Origin: Paenibacillus paridis
GTDB taxonomy: Bacteria; Bacillota; Bacilli; Paenibacillales; Paenibacillaceae
Reading direction: 5' to 3'
Assembly (NCBI RefSeq): GCF_006345825.1
Contig: NZ_VCIX01000092.1
Location: forward strand, 992,001 to 1,056,000
DNA length: 64,000 bases
A program made the position numbers and the translations under genes. The notes under the pieces are model-generated. The model was given only the letters and a program-made list of their open reading frames with translations. It was not told where the DNA came from and did no database searches. This document shows, piece after piece, positions 53,059 through 62,163 of the stretch. The stretch's first letter is position 1, and each line of letters opens with the position of its first letter.

Positions 53059-53340
53059 ATGAAAATATCTGATTTTCAGACGAAGGATGTCATTAATATT
53101 GTTGACGGGAAAAAACTCGGTCAAATCTCCGATTTGGAGCTGGATTTAAGACAAGGGCGCATTGATTCGATTGTTGTGCCTCAGTTTACTAAGTTTTTGG
53201 GGATGTTTGGCGGCGGAGGGACGGAGGTTGTTATCCCTTGGCGCAACATTGTGAAGATTGGTGCGGATGTTGTGCTGGTGCGCATGGATGATACGAAGCA
53301 GCTCCGCGCTGAAGAGGATGATTTGCACGCCCGCTCTTAA
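53059..53340 (+). CDS. ylmC: YlmC/YmxH-family PRC-barrel sporulation protein
   Basis: A 93-residue protein with a PRC-barrel fold: ISDFQTKDVINIVDGKKLGQ opens it, LELDLRQGRIDSIVVP follows and VVIPWRNIVKIGADVVLVR closes the core. It matches B. subtilis YlmC in length and position after sigG. The role is not well defined; the family is widespread in spore formers. ATG at 53059 is chosen over the adjacent GTG at 53056. The gene begins about 150 bp after the sigG terminator. Confidence 0.88.
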   Translation: MKISDFQTKDVINIVDGKKLGQISDLELDLRQGRIDSIVVPQFTKFLGMFGGGGTEVVIPWRNIVKIGADVVLVRMDDTKQLRAEEDDLHARS

Positions 53341-53461
53341 CGCGGTAAACTATTTTTAGAAAATAAGGCAGAGACGCTGGTCGCTGGGGGAAATGTCCGG
53401 CAGCTCTCGGCATGGCTGGTGATGCAGCCAGCTTCTCGAATCTTTGGATAGAGGTGGAACA

Positions 53462-54313
53462 GTGGAAGCTTTCGAACATTTTCAATTAGCGAAGGGGCCT
53501 TCGCTTTTTTTATTGCCCAATTGGACGGTCCGAAATGAACGGTTAACCGTCGGTTTTACAGGCCGGGATGGCGGCTCTAGCGAAGCGCCGTGGTCGTCCT
53601 TGAACATGGGACTGCATGTTGGGGACGAGGATCACTCGGTCATCGCTAACCGGAGAGCATTAACAGATGCGATAGATTGGCCATTTGACGCGTGGACATG
53701 CGCGGAGCAGGTCCATGGGAATGCCGTGAAGCAAATGATGGAAGGAGACAAGGGACGCGGCAGAGACTCGTTAGGCAGCGTCATAAAGGATTGCGATGCG
53801 ATAATGACGGATGTTCCAGGCGTGCTGTTAGCTTCATTTTATGCGGATTGCGTACCTCTTTATTTCTATGATCCCGAGCATGATGCAATAGCCCTTGCGC
53901 ATGCGGGCTGGAAAGGAACGGTACAGGAGATTGCGGCAGTGACAATTCATGCGATGGAAGCCGCGTACGGGACCAATCCTAAGGCTCTTCTTGCAGCGAT
54001 AGGGCCATCGATTGGCGGATGCTGCTATGAGGTTGATGGTCCCGTCATTAACCAGGTGCAGCGGCTGCTGCACGAGCTTGGCGTAGAAGCGGATACCGCA
54101 GAAACGATGTTGAAGTTGTCTGGGGATGGAAAAGCGAACTTGCACTTGAAAGAAATAAACCGACAGATTATGATAAAAGCAGGAATTTTGCCGATCCATA
54201 TCGAATTAACAGAGTGGTGCACCGGATGCAGACGAGATTTGTTTTTTTCTCATCGCAAAGAAGGTGGCCTAACCGGCCGGATGGCCAGTTGGATCGGCAT
54301 TCGGGAGAGGTGA
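53462..54313 (+). CDS. pgeF: Peptidoglycan editing factor PgeF (YlmD, multicopper-oxidase-like)
   Basis: A 283-residue protein of the YfiH/PgeF family, formerly called polyphenol oxidase or laccase domain. MGLHVGDEDHSV, EQVHGNAV, ASFYADCVPLYFYD and ALAHAGWKGTV carry the metal-binding His-Cys-His set. In E. coli PgeF removes wrongly incorporated L-Ser from peptidoglycan precursors. GTG at 53462 follows AGAGGTGG. It is 3 bp upstream of ylmE, forming the start of the ylm operon. Confidence 0.9.
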   Translation: MEAFEHFQLAKGPSLFLLPNWTVRNERLTVGFTGRDGGSSEAPWSSLNMGLHVGDEDHSVIANRRALTDAIDWPFDAWTCAEQVHGNAVKQMMEGDKGRGRDSLGSVIKDCDAIMTDVPGVLLASFYADCVPLYFYDPEHDAIALAHAGWKGTVQEIAAVTIHAMEAAYGTNPKALLAAIGPSIGGCCYEVDGPVINQVQRLLHELGVEADTAETMLKLSGDGKANLHLKEINRQIMIKAGILPIHIELTEWCTGCRRDLFFSHRKEGGLTGRMASWIGIRER

Positions 54314-54316
54314 AGC

Positions 54317-55036
54317 ATGTCATCTGCATTTGAGGATAGAATAAGGCTCGTAGAAGAGCGGATTAGACAAGCTTGTGAGCGTTCAGGACGCAGCAGGGAT
54401 GAGGTTCAAATTATCGCAGTGACCAAATATGTGTCTTTGGACACAACAAAGGAAGCGCTAGGACATGGCTACCGGCATCTAGGCGAGAACCGTTGGCAGG
54501 ATGCACAGGCTAAATGGGAGGCCATTAGCGGCAATCCTATCGGCGTGCCTGACGATCAGCCCATCTGGCATTTCATCGGTTCATTGCAAACGAATAAAGT
54601 GAAGGACGTCATTGGGAAGTTTACATACATGCATTCGTTGGACAGGCTATCGCTTGCCGAAGCCATCGACAAGAAGGCCTCTCAGCTTGGTATTGTCGTT
54701 CCTTGCTTTATTCAAGTTAACGTATCGGGCGAGGATTCGAAGCAAGGCTTGGAGCCAGAGGACCTGGTTCCGTTTGTGGAACAGCTGAAGCGGTTTCAGT
54801 CGATTAAGCCCATTGGCTTGATGACTATGGCGCCTTATGAGGCCGAACCGGAGCAAACAAGGCCCGTGTTTCGAGCATTGCGCGCATGGCGCGATGAGCT
54901 TCAGCGGCAATCGAACCATACTAGCACGATCACCCATTTGTCTATGGGAATGTCGAATGACTTTGAGGTCGCGATTGAAGAAGGAGCCACTTGGATTCGT
55001 CTTGGCACGATACTAGTTGGGAAAGAGGAGGAATAA
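54317..55036 (+). CDS. ylmE: YggS/YlmE-family pyridoxal phosphate homeostasis protein
   Basis: A 239-residue alanine-racemase-like TIM-barrel protein. AVTKYVS holds the PLP-binding Lys near residue 37, GENRWQDAQ is the next signature, then WHFIGSLQTNKVK, VNVSGEDSKQG and LSMGMSNDFEVAIEEGAT, the phosphate-binding end. It binds PLP and helps keep vitamin B6 and amino-acid pools balanced. AGAGGTG precedes the ATG, 3 bp after pgeF. Confidence 0.94.
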   Translation: MSSAFEDRIRLVEERIRQACERSGRSRDEVQIIAVTKYVSLDTTKEALGHGYRHLGENRWQDAQAKWEAISGNPIGVPDDQPIWHFIGSLQTNKVKDVIGKFTYMHSLDRLSLAEAIDKKASQLGIVVPCFIQVNVSGEDSKQGLEPEDLVPFVEQLKRFQSIKPIGLMTMAPYEAEPEQTRPVFRALRAWRDELQRQSNHTSTITHLSMGMSNDFEVAIEEGATWIRLGTILVGKEEE

Positions 55037-55039
55037 AGG

Positions 55040-55489
55040 ATGAGTGTCATGAACCGATTTATGAGCTTTCTTGGTCTGCAGGACGAAGAGGAAGTTGTAG
55101 AGAGAGAGCGTGTTGTACAGCAGGAAGAACAAGAAGCTGAAACCACACCGTTCGAAGCACGTAAGACTACAAAGAGCAATAACGTCGTCAGCATCCATTC
55201 GCAGAAAAATGTACGAGTTGTGCTTAGTGAGCCTCGTTCGTATGACGAAGCGCAAGAAATTGCCGATCATCTGCGCTCGCGTCGTGCCGTCATCGTTAAT
55301 CTGCAGCGCGTCCGGAGCGATCTCGCCGTTCGCATTGTTGATTTCCTGAGCGGTACAGTGTACGCTTTAAGCGGGAGCATCTCTAAGCTTGGTCCTAATA
55401 TTTTTCTATGCACGCCGGATTCAGTGGAAATTCAAGGCGCTATAACGGAAATGCTGGCGGAGGAGAACGACTACAACAAAATGAGGTGA
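55040..55489 (+). CDS. sepF: Cell division protein SepF
   Basis: A 149-residue protein. The N-terminal segment (MSVMNRFMSFLGLQDEEE) is an amphipathic membrane-binding helix. A charged linker is followed by the SepF core (about 60-145) with VVLSEPRSYDEAQEIADHLR and AVIVNLQRVRSD, then VYALSGSISKLGPNIFLCTP. SepF anchors and bundles FtsZ, so it works with the ftsA-ftsZ genes 7 kb upstream. It begins 3 bp after ylmE. Confidence 0.96.
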   Translation: MSVMNRFMSFLGLQDEEEVVERERVVQQEEQEAETTPFEARKTTKSNNVVSIHSQKNVRVVLSEPRSYDEAQEIADHLRSRRAVIVNLQRVRSDLAVRIVDFLSGTVYALSGSISKLGPNIFLCTPDSVEIQGAITEMLAEENDYNKMR

Positions 55490-55496
55490 CCTTGAG

Positions 55497-55769
55497 TTGT
55501 TTAATAGTGTGGGAGATGTAATTGGTACACTGCAAAGTATTTACAGCTTTATGATTATTGGTTACGTGCTGCTGTCATGGCTGCCGAATGCCAGAGAAAG
55601 CTTTATTGGCGTTTTTCTAGGCAAAATGGTCGAGCCGTATCTCGGCATTTTCAGAAGATTCATTCCCCCGATTGGCGGAATGCTTGATCTTTCCCCGATT
55701 ATCGCACTTTTCGCTTTGCGTTTCGTGGCGATGGGCCTGGTTGCGGTTATTGAATTTTTGATCCCGTAA
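55497..55769 (+). CDS. ylmG: YggT-family membrane protein (YlmG)
   Basis: A 90-residue protein with two membrane helices (about 10-30 and 65-88). LLSWLPNARES and the FRRFIPPIGGMLDLSPIIA segment are the YggT signature. A start at TTG 55497 follows GAGGTGACC. The family has been tied to division and to membrane-protein assembly in plastids, but the bacterial role is not settled. It lies 7 bp after sepF. Confidence 0.9.
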   Translation: MFNSVGDVIGTLQSIYSFMIIGYVLLSWLPNARESFIGVFLGKMVEPYLGIFRRFIPPIGGMLDLSPIIALFALRFVAMGLVAVIEFLIP

Positions 55770-55804
55770 TGGAATGACTGATTTAAATAAAGGAATGAGA
55801 TCGT

Positions 55805-56587
55805 ATGAAACAAGGCATATATGATCATTTTCACCCCGATGAGAAGTCTTTCGTAGATCGGGCAGAGGAATGGATAGAGCGGTCCGCACAGCAGCATGAG
55901 CTGAAGCGGACCGATTTTTTAGACCCAAGACAAGCTCAAATATTGACGATTCTGGCTAATCGCAATCCGGATGTCAGCATTCGTCTGGATGGCGGATATG
56001 AGCAAGCTGAACGCTGCCGTGCGATCATTGGGCCGGAATACCGTCATCTCGATGACGAGGCAGCGGGCATTTCCGTTCTTGTGGTAAACGGGCCAGGACA
56101 AGCCCAGCTTGAACTGGACCATGGTGACTTTTTGGGTGCCTTGCTCGGACTTGGCATTAAGCGTGACCGAATTGGTGACATACATGTTCATGAACATTTT
56201 TGCCATATTGTCGTCATGGATGAAATTGCCGACTACTTAAATATCCATCTAAGGCAGGTCCATCGAATCAGCGTTCTAACCGACGTTATTCCTCTTCATG
56301 AGCTTAAGACGGTCGTTCCGAAGCTGGAGGAGATGAACTTGTCGGTCGCTTCCATGCGATTGGACGGTATCGCTAGCGACGTATACCGGATCAGCCGGTC
56401 CAAAATAGTGGACCCGATCAGGGCTGGCAGATGCAGAGTAAACTGGAAATCGGAGGAGGACCCTTCGAAGCAGCTTCGCGAGGGCGATGTGGTGTCCTTT
56501 AAGGGACTGGGCCGGTTTAAAGTACTAGAGATGGACGGAGTGACAAAAAAAGGCAGAATCCGAGTAAAGGTCGGCAAATTTATTTGA
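55805..56587 (+). CDS. ylmH: YlmH, S4-domain RNA-binding protein
   Basis: A 260-residue protein. The N-terminal domain has the FLDPRQAQILTILANR motif, the middle domain LLGLGIKRDRIGDIHV, and the C-terminal S4 domain (about 180-250) has RLDGIASDVYRISRSKI and LREGDVVSFKGLGRF. In B. subtilis YlmH has been reported to help rescue stalled ribosomes. It is the sixth gene of the ylm series and precedes divIVA, as in other Bacillales. Confidence 0.94.
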   Translation: MKQGIYDHFHPDEKSFVDRAEEWIERSAQQHELKRTDFLDPRQAQILTILANRNPDVSIRLDGGYEQAERCRAIIGPEYRHLDDEAAGISVLVVNGPGQAQLELDHGDFLGALLGLGIKRDRIGDIHVHEHFCHIVVMDEIADYLNIHLRQVHRISVLTDVIPLHELKTVVPKLEEMNLSVASMRLDGIASDVYRISRSKIVDPIRAGRCRVNWKSEEDPSKQLREGDVVSFKGLGRFKVLEMDGVTKKGRIRVKVGKFI

Positions 56588-56682
56588 GTGAATGCAGGAA
56601 TTTCACTGCGGTTGTCGAAAATGTTCACAACAAATAGTATTTCCGGTTGCCAGAGTCACAAATACCATGAGGAGGTGCGCCA

Positions 56683-57183
56683 ATGCCGTTATCGCCATTG
56701 GACATACATAACAAAGAATTCGGCCGGAGACTGCGCGGCTATGACGAGGATGAAGTTAACGAATTTCTCGATCAAGTAATCAAAGACTACGAATCGCTCA
56801 TTCGTGAAAATAAAGAGATGCAAAATCAAGTGCTGGGCCTGCAAGAGAGATTGAATCATTTTACGAATATCGAAGAAACGCTTAGCAAAACGATCATCGT
56901 CGCACAGGAAGCTGCCGATGAGGTAAGAAGCAATGCGAAGAAGGAAGCGCAGCTGATCATTAAAGAGTCGGAGAAAAATGCTGACCGCATTATTAATGAT
57001 TCACTGGCGAAATCCCGCAAAGTATCGCTTGAGGTCGAAGAGCTTAAGAAGCAAGCCTCGGTCTATCGGGCACGTTTCCGTACACTAGTCGAGGCGCAGC
57101 TTGAACTGCTAACGGTTGACGGCTGGGATACGTTGGAGCCGCAGGCTTCCAGATCCTCCGAGCATGAGCTAACGAGAGGCTAA
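56683..57183 (+). CDS. divIVA: Cell division initiation protein DivIVA
   Basis: A 166-residue protein. The N-terminal lipid-binding segment PLSPLDIHNKEFGRRLRGYD followed by DEVNEFLDQVIKDYE is the DivIVA hallmark, including the membrane-inserting loop. Long coiled coils (about 30-60 and 75-145) follow. It binds curved membrane at poles and septa and recruits MinJ and sporulation factors. GAGGAGGTG precedes the ATG, 95 bp after ylmH. Confidence 0.96.
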   Translation: MPLSPLDIHNKEFGRRLRGYDEDEVNEFLDQVIKDYESLIRENKEMQNQVLGLQERLNHFTNIEETLSKTIIVAQEAADEVRSNAKKEAQLIIKESEKNADRIINDSLAKSRKVSLEVEELKKQASVYRARFRTLVEAQLELLTVDGWDTLEPQASRSSEHELTRG

Positions 57184-57209
57184 TGTTTAAGATTTAGGCG
57201 AAATGCCAT

Positions 57210-57239
57210 TTGACATTTGGCCTGTCGGTAAGCTATAAC
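57210..57239 (+). promoter_or_regulatory. ileS: Sigma-A promoter of the ileS T-box leader
   Basis: TTGACA (57210-57215) and TATAAC (57234-57239) are 18 bp apart, close to consensus. Transcription should start near 57246, giving a leader of about 370 nt before ileS. Confidence 0.75.
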
Positions 57240-57245
57240 TAGGAT

Positions 57246-57590
57246 AATGAATTGATGATCCAAACTTCGTTGATGAGAACAAGTACGCTTTACGTTCACT
57301 CCTCAGAGAGCCGGCGGCAGCTGAAAGCCCGGTGTGTGAACCATTGCGAAATATCCTCTCTGAGAAGCGGCGCCGAACCTGCAAATGCAGCAATAAGCGC
57401 TGACGGCCGTCCCCCGTTACAGGGAACGCGAACGAATCGTTCGCGACTAAGGTGCCGCATGAAGCACAGCTCGGCTTGAGCTGACTGTCTTCGGCTTCAA
57501 GCTTACTTTGTATGGCTGAAGCATGTGCGGAACAAGGGTGGTAACGCGACTAAGCCTCGTCCCTTCTCATAGGGATGAGGCTTTATTTTT
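57246..57590 (+). promoter_or_regulatory. ileS: Isoleucine T-box riboswitch
   Basis: The stem I region shows the AGTA motif (near 57277) and CTCAGAGAG paired with CTCTCTGAG. An AUC isoleucine specifier codon in the loop GAAATATCC lies at 57353-57355. The T-box sequence AACAAGGGTGGTAACGCG (57531-57548) pairs with the tRNA acceptor end. A terminator hairpin (AAGCCTCGTCCCT with AGGGATGAGGCTT, then T-rich; 57552-57590) ends the leader. Uncharged tRNA-Ile should favour the antiterminator and allow ileS transcription. A perfect palindrome CGCGAACGA/TCGTTCGCG near 57430-57448 lies in the stem II/III region. Confidence 0.92.
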
Positions 57591-57615
57591 GTTTAAAAAA
57601 TAGGAGGCTGAACTG

Positions 57616-60600
57616 ATGCAACGCGTAGACGTAAAGGAACGTGCACGCTCTCGTGAGCTGCGTGTGCTTGAGAAATGGAAAACGGAAGAGACATTCAAGA
57701 AATCAATCGAAAACCGGGAAGGCCAACCCAATTTCGTCTTTTATGAAGGGCCGCCTACCGCTAACGGTGCTCCGCATATCGGTCACGTGCTTGGCCGCGT
57801 AATAAAGGATTTTATTTGCCGCTACAAAACAATGGCAGGCTATCGCGTCATCCGTAAAGCGGGCTGGGATACGCATGGCTTGCCGGTCGAGCTGGGCGTA
57901 GAGAAGCAGCTCGGGATTTCCGGCAAGCAAGAGATCGAAGAATATGGCGTAGAGAAATTCGTCAAAAAATGTAAGGCAAGCGTATTTGAATATGAGAAGC
58001 AATGGCGCGAGCTGACTGAAGGCATTGCTTATTGGACCGATTTAGACAATCCATATATCACCTTGAAAAATGAGTACATCGAAAGCGTATGGCATATTTT
58101 ATCGACGATTCATGGCAAAGGGTTGTTGTACCGCGGCCATCGCGTTAGCCCATACTGCCCGGATTGCCAAACGACACTCAGCTCCCATGAGGTTGCTCAG
58201 GGCTATGAGGATGTTAAAGATTTGAGCGCCACTGCAAAATTCAAGCTAATCGATTCAGGCGAGTTCGTACTGGCTTGGACGACAACGCCTTGGACGCTGC
58301 CGGCGAACGTAGCGCTTGCTGTCAATCCGGAACTGGATTACGTTCGCGCGGCTAAGAACGGCGAAGTATATATCGTTGCTCAAAACTTAGCGGAGAAGGT
58401 ATTGAAGGATGAGTACGAAGTGCTTTCGGTCATAAAAGGTGCTGAGCTCGTTGGACTTAGCTATGAAGCGCCATTTCATTATGTAGCGATCGATAAAGGC
58501 CATATCGTTATTGCCGGTGATTTCGTTAGCGACACAAGCGGTACCGGTATCGTTCATATCGCTCCGGCTCACGGCGAGGATGACTACCGTGTTGCGCGCG
58601 AGAACGGCATCAGCATGCTGAGCGTCGTTGATTTGGCAGGCCGCTACGTTGCAGATGTAACTGATTTTGCCGGGCGTTTCGTCAAAGACAGCGAGCTTGA
58701 TATCGATATCGTGAAAAACTTGAGCGAACGCGGCTTGCTTTACTCCAAGGAACGTTACGAGCATAGCTATCCGTTCTGCTGGCGCTGCAAATCGCCATTG
58801 ATCTATTACGCAATGGAAAGCTGGTTTATTAAAACGACAGCGGTGAAGGATCAATTGATCGCGAACAATAATACCGTTGATTGGTATCCGGGCCATATCC
58901 GCGAAGGCCGGTTCGGCAAGTTCCTGGAGGATCTGGTTGATTGGAACATCAGCCGGAATCGTTACTGGGGAACGCCGCTGAACGTTTGGGTATGCGATGT
59001 GACTGGCAAGGAGTATTCGCCAAGCAGCATTGCCGATCTTCGTGCGATGGCTATCGGCGATGTACCGGAGGATATCGAGCTTCATAAGCCTTACGTGGAT
59101 GGAATCAAGCTCAAATCGCCATTTGCTGAGGGAGCGGAAATGACCCGTACGCCTGAAGTTATCGATGTCTGGTTCGATAGTGGCTCGATGCCGTTTGCAC
59201 AGCACCATCATCCATTTGAGAACGAGAAGCAATTTGCCGATCAATACCCAGCGGACATCATCTGCGAAGGAATCGACCAAACGCGCGGCTGGTTCTACAG
59301 CTTGCTGGCTGTCTCAACTCTATACAATGGCAAAGCACCATACAAAGCGGTCATCTCAACTGGCCATATTTTGGATGAAAACGGGCAAAAGATGTCCAAA
59401 TCCAAAGGGAACGTTATCGATCCTTGGGAAATCATCAATGAATACGGAACAGACGCGTTCCGCTGGGCTTTGCTAGCAGATAGCGCTCCTTGGAACAGCA
59501 AACGCTTCTCGCGCGGCATCGTTGGCGAAGCAAAATCCAAGGTCATTGATACGATCGTTAACACGCATGCATTTTTCGCATTGTATGCTTCCATTGACGG
59601 TTACGATTATAAGGCGCATGAAGAGAAGAAATCGGACAATAAGCTGGACCGCTGGATCATTTCACGCTTGAACAGCTTAATCAATACGGTGAATAAAGGG
59701 CTCGAGGTCAACGACTTCCTTAACCCTGCCAAATCCATCGAGCTGTTCGTTGATGAGCTAAGCAACTGGTATATTCGCCGCTCGCGTGACCGCTTCTGGG
59801 GAAGCGGGCTGTCAGAGGATAAGCTTGCAGCTTATCAAACGCTGCGCAGCGTTCTGCTGACGCTCTCGCGTCTAATTGCGCCTTATGCACCGCTTCTGGC
59901 TGAAGATGTTTACGGCAATCTTGGCGGAACAGGCAGCGTTCATCTCGCAGATTATCCGAAAGCGGATGAGGCGGCAATCGATGAAACGCTGGAGCTGGAC
60001 ATGGAGAGCGCCAAACAGATCGTCGAGCTGGCACGCAATGTCCGCAACGAAACAGGCATCAAAACTCGGCAGCCTCTTTCGGAGCTTATCGTATCTCTTG
60101 ACCGTGAGTTTCATGTGGCGGACTACGAGGATATCGTAAAGGATGAAATCAACGTAAAATCCATTACGGTACAACATTCGGACAGCGGCTTTGTCGACTT
60201 TACTTTAAAGCTGAATCTTAAGGTTGCAGGCAAAAAATACGGCAAAAACGTCGGGGCTATCCAAGGCCAGCTTAAAGGCCTGAACGCTGATCAAACTCGC
60301 GATATCGTAAACGGCGGAAGCTTCGCCTTTACAAGCGTGGAGGGCGAGCAGCTTGCGATCTCCGTAGAAGAGCTTCTAGTCGAAAAACAAGCGAAATCCG
60401 GCTTTGCATCCGCATCCGGAAATGGCGTGACCGTAGCCCTGAATACGGATATTACGCCTGAGCTAGAGCAAGAGGGCTGGGTGCGTGAAGTAATCCGTGC
60501 CGTACAGGATACGCGTAAAAAGCTTGACCTTGCTATTGAGAAGAGGATTGATCTTGTCCTTGACGTGGACACTGAGCTTAAGGATGCGCTTGAAGCGTTC

Positions 60601-60714
60601 ACTGAAGTGCTCTACGACAATGTGCTCGTTCAAAGCGTCACTTACGAGGCAGTGGCTGAGATGGAGAAAGTAACCCTCGGCAGTAAGGAAATAGGGATTT
60701 TCATCCGCGGTTAA
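57616..60714 (+). CDS. ileS: Isoleucyl-tRNA synthetase, type 2 (eukaryote-like)
   Basis: A 1032-residue class I synthetase, longer than the roughly 920-residue type 1 enzyme of B. subtilis. GPPTANGAPHIGHVLGR near residues 41-60 holds the HIGH motif in canonical order, GWDTHGLPVE is conserved, and KMSKSKGN near 592 is the second catalytic motif. The editing domain lies between, the anticodon-binding domain after. The GPPTANG form and the long C-terminal domain mark the type 2 family, which is linked to natural tolerance of mupirocin. It is controlled by the T-box leader. Confidence 0.95.
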   Translation: MQRVDVKERARSRELRVLEKWKTEETFKKSIENREGQPNFVFYEGPPTANGAPHIGHVLGRVIKDFICRYKTMAGYRVIRKAGWDTHGLPVELGVEKQLGISGKQEIEEYGVEKFVKKCKASVFEYEKQWRELTEGIAYWTDLDNPYITLKNEYIESVWHILSTIHGKGLLYRGHRVSPYCPDCQTTLSSHEVAQGYEDVKDLSATAKFKLIDSGEFVLAWTTTPWTLPANVALAVNPELDYVRAAKNGEVYIVAQNLAEKVLKDEYEVLSVIKGAELVGLSYEAPFHYVAIDKGHIVIAGDFVSDTSGTGIVHIAPAHGEDDYRVARENGISMLSVVDLAGRYVADVTDFAGRFVKDSELDIDIVKNLSERGLLYSKERYEHSYPFCWRCKSPLIYYAMESWFIKTTAVKDQLIANNNTVDWYPGHIREGRFGKFLEDLVDWNISRNRYWGTPLNVWVCDVTGKEYSPSSIADLRAMAIGDVPEDIELHKPYVDGIKLKSPFAEGAEMTRTPEVIDVWFDSGSMPFAQHHHPFENEKQFADQYPADIICEGIDQTRGWFYSLLAVSTLYNGKAPYKAVISTGHILDENGQKMSKSKGNVIDPWEIINEYGTDAFRWALLADSAPWNSKRFSRGIVGEAKSKVIDTIVNTHAFFALYASIDGYDYKAHEEKKSDNKLDRWIISRLNSLINTVNKGLEVNDFLNPAKSIELFVDELSNWYIRRSRDRFWGSGLSEDKLAAYQTLRSVLLTLSRLIAPYAPLLAEDVYGNLGGTGSVHLADYPKADEAAIDETLELDMESAKQIVELARNVRNETGIKTRQPLSELIVSLDREFHVADYEDIVKDEINVKSITVQHSDSGFVDFTLKLNLKVAGKKYGKNVGAIQGQLKGLNADQTRDIVNGGSFAFTSVEGEQLAISVEELLVEKQAKSGFASASGNGVTVALNTDITPELEQEGWVREVIRAVQDTRKKLDLAIEKRIDLVLDVDTELKDALEAFTEVLYDNVLVQSVTYEAVAEMEKVTLGSKEIGIFIRG

Positions 60715-60743
60715 GGATATAGTATAGAGTAGAATAACAAGCG

Positions 60744-60835
60744 AAAAACGAGGCCGTCGCCTGCCGGCTGCTGCAGCCCGCGACCAAACGGTCACATGGC
60801 GCAAGCAGCAGGAGGAAAGGGGCCTCGTTTTATTG
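60744..60835 (+). terminator. ileS: Long-loop terminator after ileS
   Basis: AAAACGAGGCC pairs with GGCCTCGTTTT across about 65 nt, which include CTGCTG/CAGCAG and GACC/GGTC pairs. A T-rich tail follows. The long insert is unusual for a simple terminator and overlaps the region before the next gene. Confidence 0.65.
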
Positions 60836-60857
60836 TTTGACAAAGGGGATGCCTCGT

Positions 60858-61196
60858 ATGAAACCAAATAACCCGGAACAGCCGAAAAATTTGAACGAGC
60901 TACATACTTCGTTAAACATGCTTGATAGACGGTTGCAAACGATCGCCGCCGATATGGAACGCTCGCAGATGGCCGAATATGTTGACTTATTGAATAGGCC
61001 GCGAGCGTTGATATGGAGAAATCTGCTCGCTGGTACGGCCAGAGGCGTCGGCATTGCCATCGGTTTTACTTTTTTTGCTGCGACTATCCTTTACGTGCTA
61101 AAGATACTTGGCGCTCTAAATCTTCCTATTATTGGCGATTATATTGCAGATATCGTCCGCATTGTTCAAATACAGCTGGAAGGGAAAACGTACTAA
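60858..61196 (+). CDS. DUF5665-family membrane protein
   Basis: A 112-residue protein. An N-terminal coiled-coil-like segment (LNELHTSLNMLDRRLQTI) and the AEYVDLLNRPRALIWRNLLAGTARG stretch (the family-type core) are followed by one membrane helix (about 62-85) and a short tail. ATG at 60858 is preferred because AGGGG is 9 bp upstream; ATG at 60849 and TTG at 60837 are alternatives. The function is unknown. Its stop codon directly abuts that of the convergent yteA-like gene. Confidence 0.75.
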   Translation: MKPNNPEQPKNLNELHTSLNMLDRRLQTIAADMERSQMAEYVDLLNRPRALIWRNLLAGTARGVGIAIGFTFFAATILYVLKILGALNLPIIGDYIADIVRIVQIQLEGKTY

Positions 61197-61928
61197 TTAT
61201 TCGTTTTCGTTCTGCTCATCGTTTTCCAGTCCGTGATCGCCTTCGCCTGCTTCTAAGTAATGCTGATATTCGCGGTTTCGAATAACGGACACATGTCGGC
61301 CTGTAATGTCAGTCGCCAAAAAGCTTTCAATGGACTCAACAAAACCGTCATGCTCAAAGGCATCGATACCTACATGCTCATAATCAGCGACATCGCGATT
61401 TTCAGACATAGCAGGTGAATCGGCATTGCCCCATTGCTCGACAATTTGCCAGGCATCCTCTCCGTCAAAGCCGTTATAAGAATCCTGCTCGTCCATGCTG
61501 GTTCGGCCAAATGGAGGATCAAGCAGCAATTCTTCTACGGGCCTGCGCAGCGACACATGCTGACGGGGAGCGTGCTCGATGCAATGAAGCGTGTCTGGAA
61601 CAGCATCCAGCCGCTCAAGCGGAATCGGCTCATTGCAGGTTGCACATATCCCATACGTGCCATTTGCAATGGCTTCTAAAGCGGCGTCAATCCGCCTTAA
61701 ATGAAGCTCCTCTTGTTCCAGCAGCGCGATATCCTTCTCACGCTCATAAAGCTCGGTTGCCGTATCGCCGGGATGGTTATCAATCGAGGTTAGCTCGCCG
61801 GTGTTGTCCCGCAAAGATTGTGAAAGCCCATAATGGTCTTCGTCGGATAGGCGATGTTCGATTTCGCGCTGCTCATCGAGCAGTCTGCTTTGAAGCAGCA
61901 TGACATGAGCTGATGATGGGGTTGTCAT
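61197..61928 (-). CDS. YteA-like sporulation protein with DksA/TraR-type zinc finger
   Basis: A 243-residue protein. An acidic helical N-terminal part (about 5-85, with HPGDTATELYEREKDIALLE) is followed by a DksA/TraR-type zinc finger: GTYGICATCNEPIPLERL then DTLHCIEH, with His in place of the fourth Cys. A long acidic C-terminal tail follows. AAGGAGGGTG precedes the ATG by 8 bp. YteA-family proteins occur in spore formers, but their role is not well known. It is convergent with the DUF5665 gene with no base between the stop codons (TAA/TTA). Confidence 0.8.
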   Translation of the reverse strand: MTTPSSAHVMLLQSRLLDEQREIEHRLSDEDHYGLSQSLRDNTGELTSIDNHPGDTATELYEREKDIALLEQEELHLRRIDAALEAIANGTYGICATCNEPIPLERLDAVPDTLHCIEHAPRQHVSLRRPVEELLLDPPFGRTSMDEQDSYNGFDGEDAWQIVEQWGNADSPAMSENRDVADYEHVGIDAFEHDGFVESIESFLATDITGRHVSVIRNREYQHYLEAGEGDHGLENDEQNENE

Positions 61929-62163
61929 TTAGAGCACCCTCCTTAAAAGGAAACATAATTGCTGTATTAGCTTAACCGAAAGCCGGCTTTTCAGTATGGA
62001 CTTGAATGGAAGACAGGCCTTTATTCGCCGATGCTGGCTCTCTTTTGGTTCAATATGCTACAATTGATTGGAATAATAGGGACAAGCGTGATTATGAGGC
62101 TCGATTGAGCTGCTGTCATGGGTGTCGTGAAACGTGGCTTCACCAAAAAATAGGAGTGATCAC

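Noticed and set aside
58387..59280. 297-codon open frame antisense to ileS
   Set aside because: It mirrors the codon pattern of ileS, which is certain, and has no start signals.
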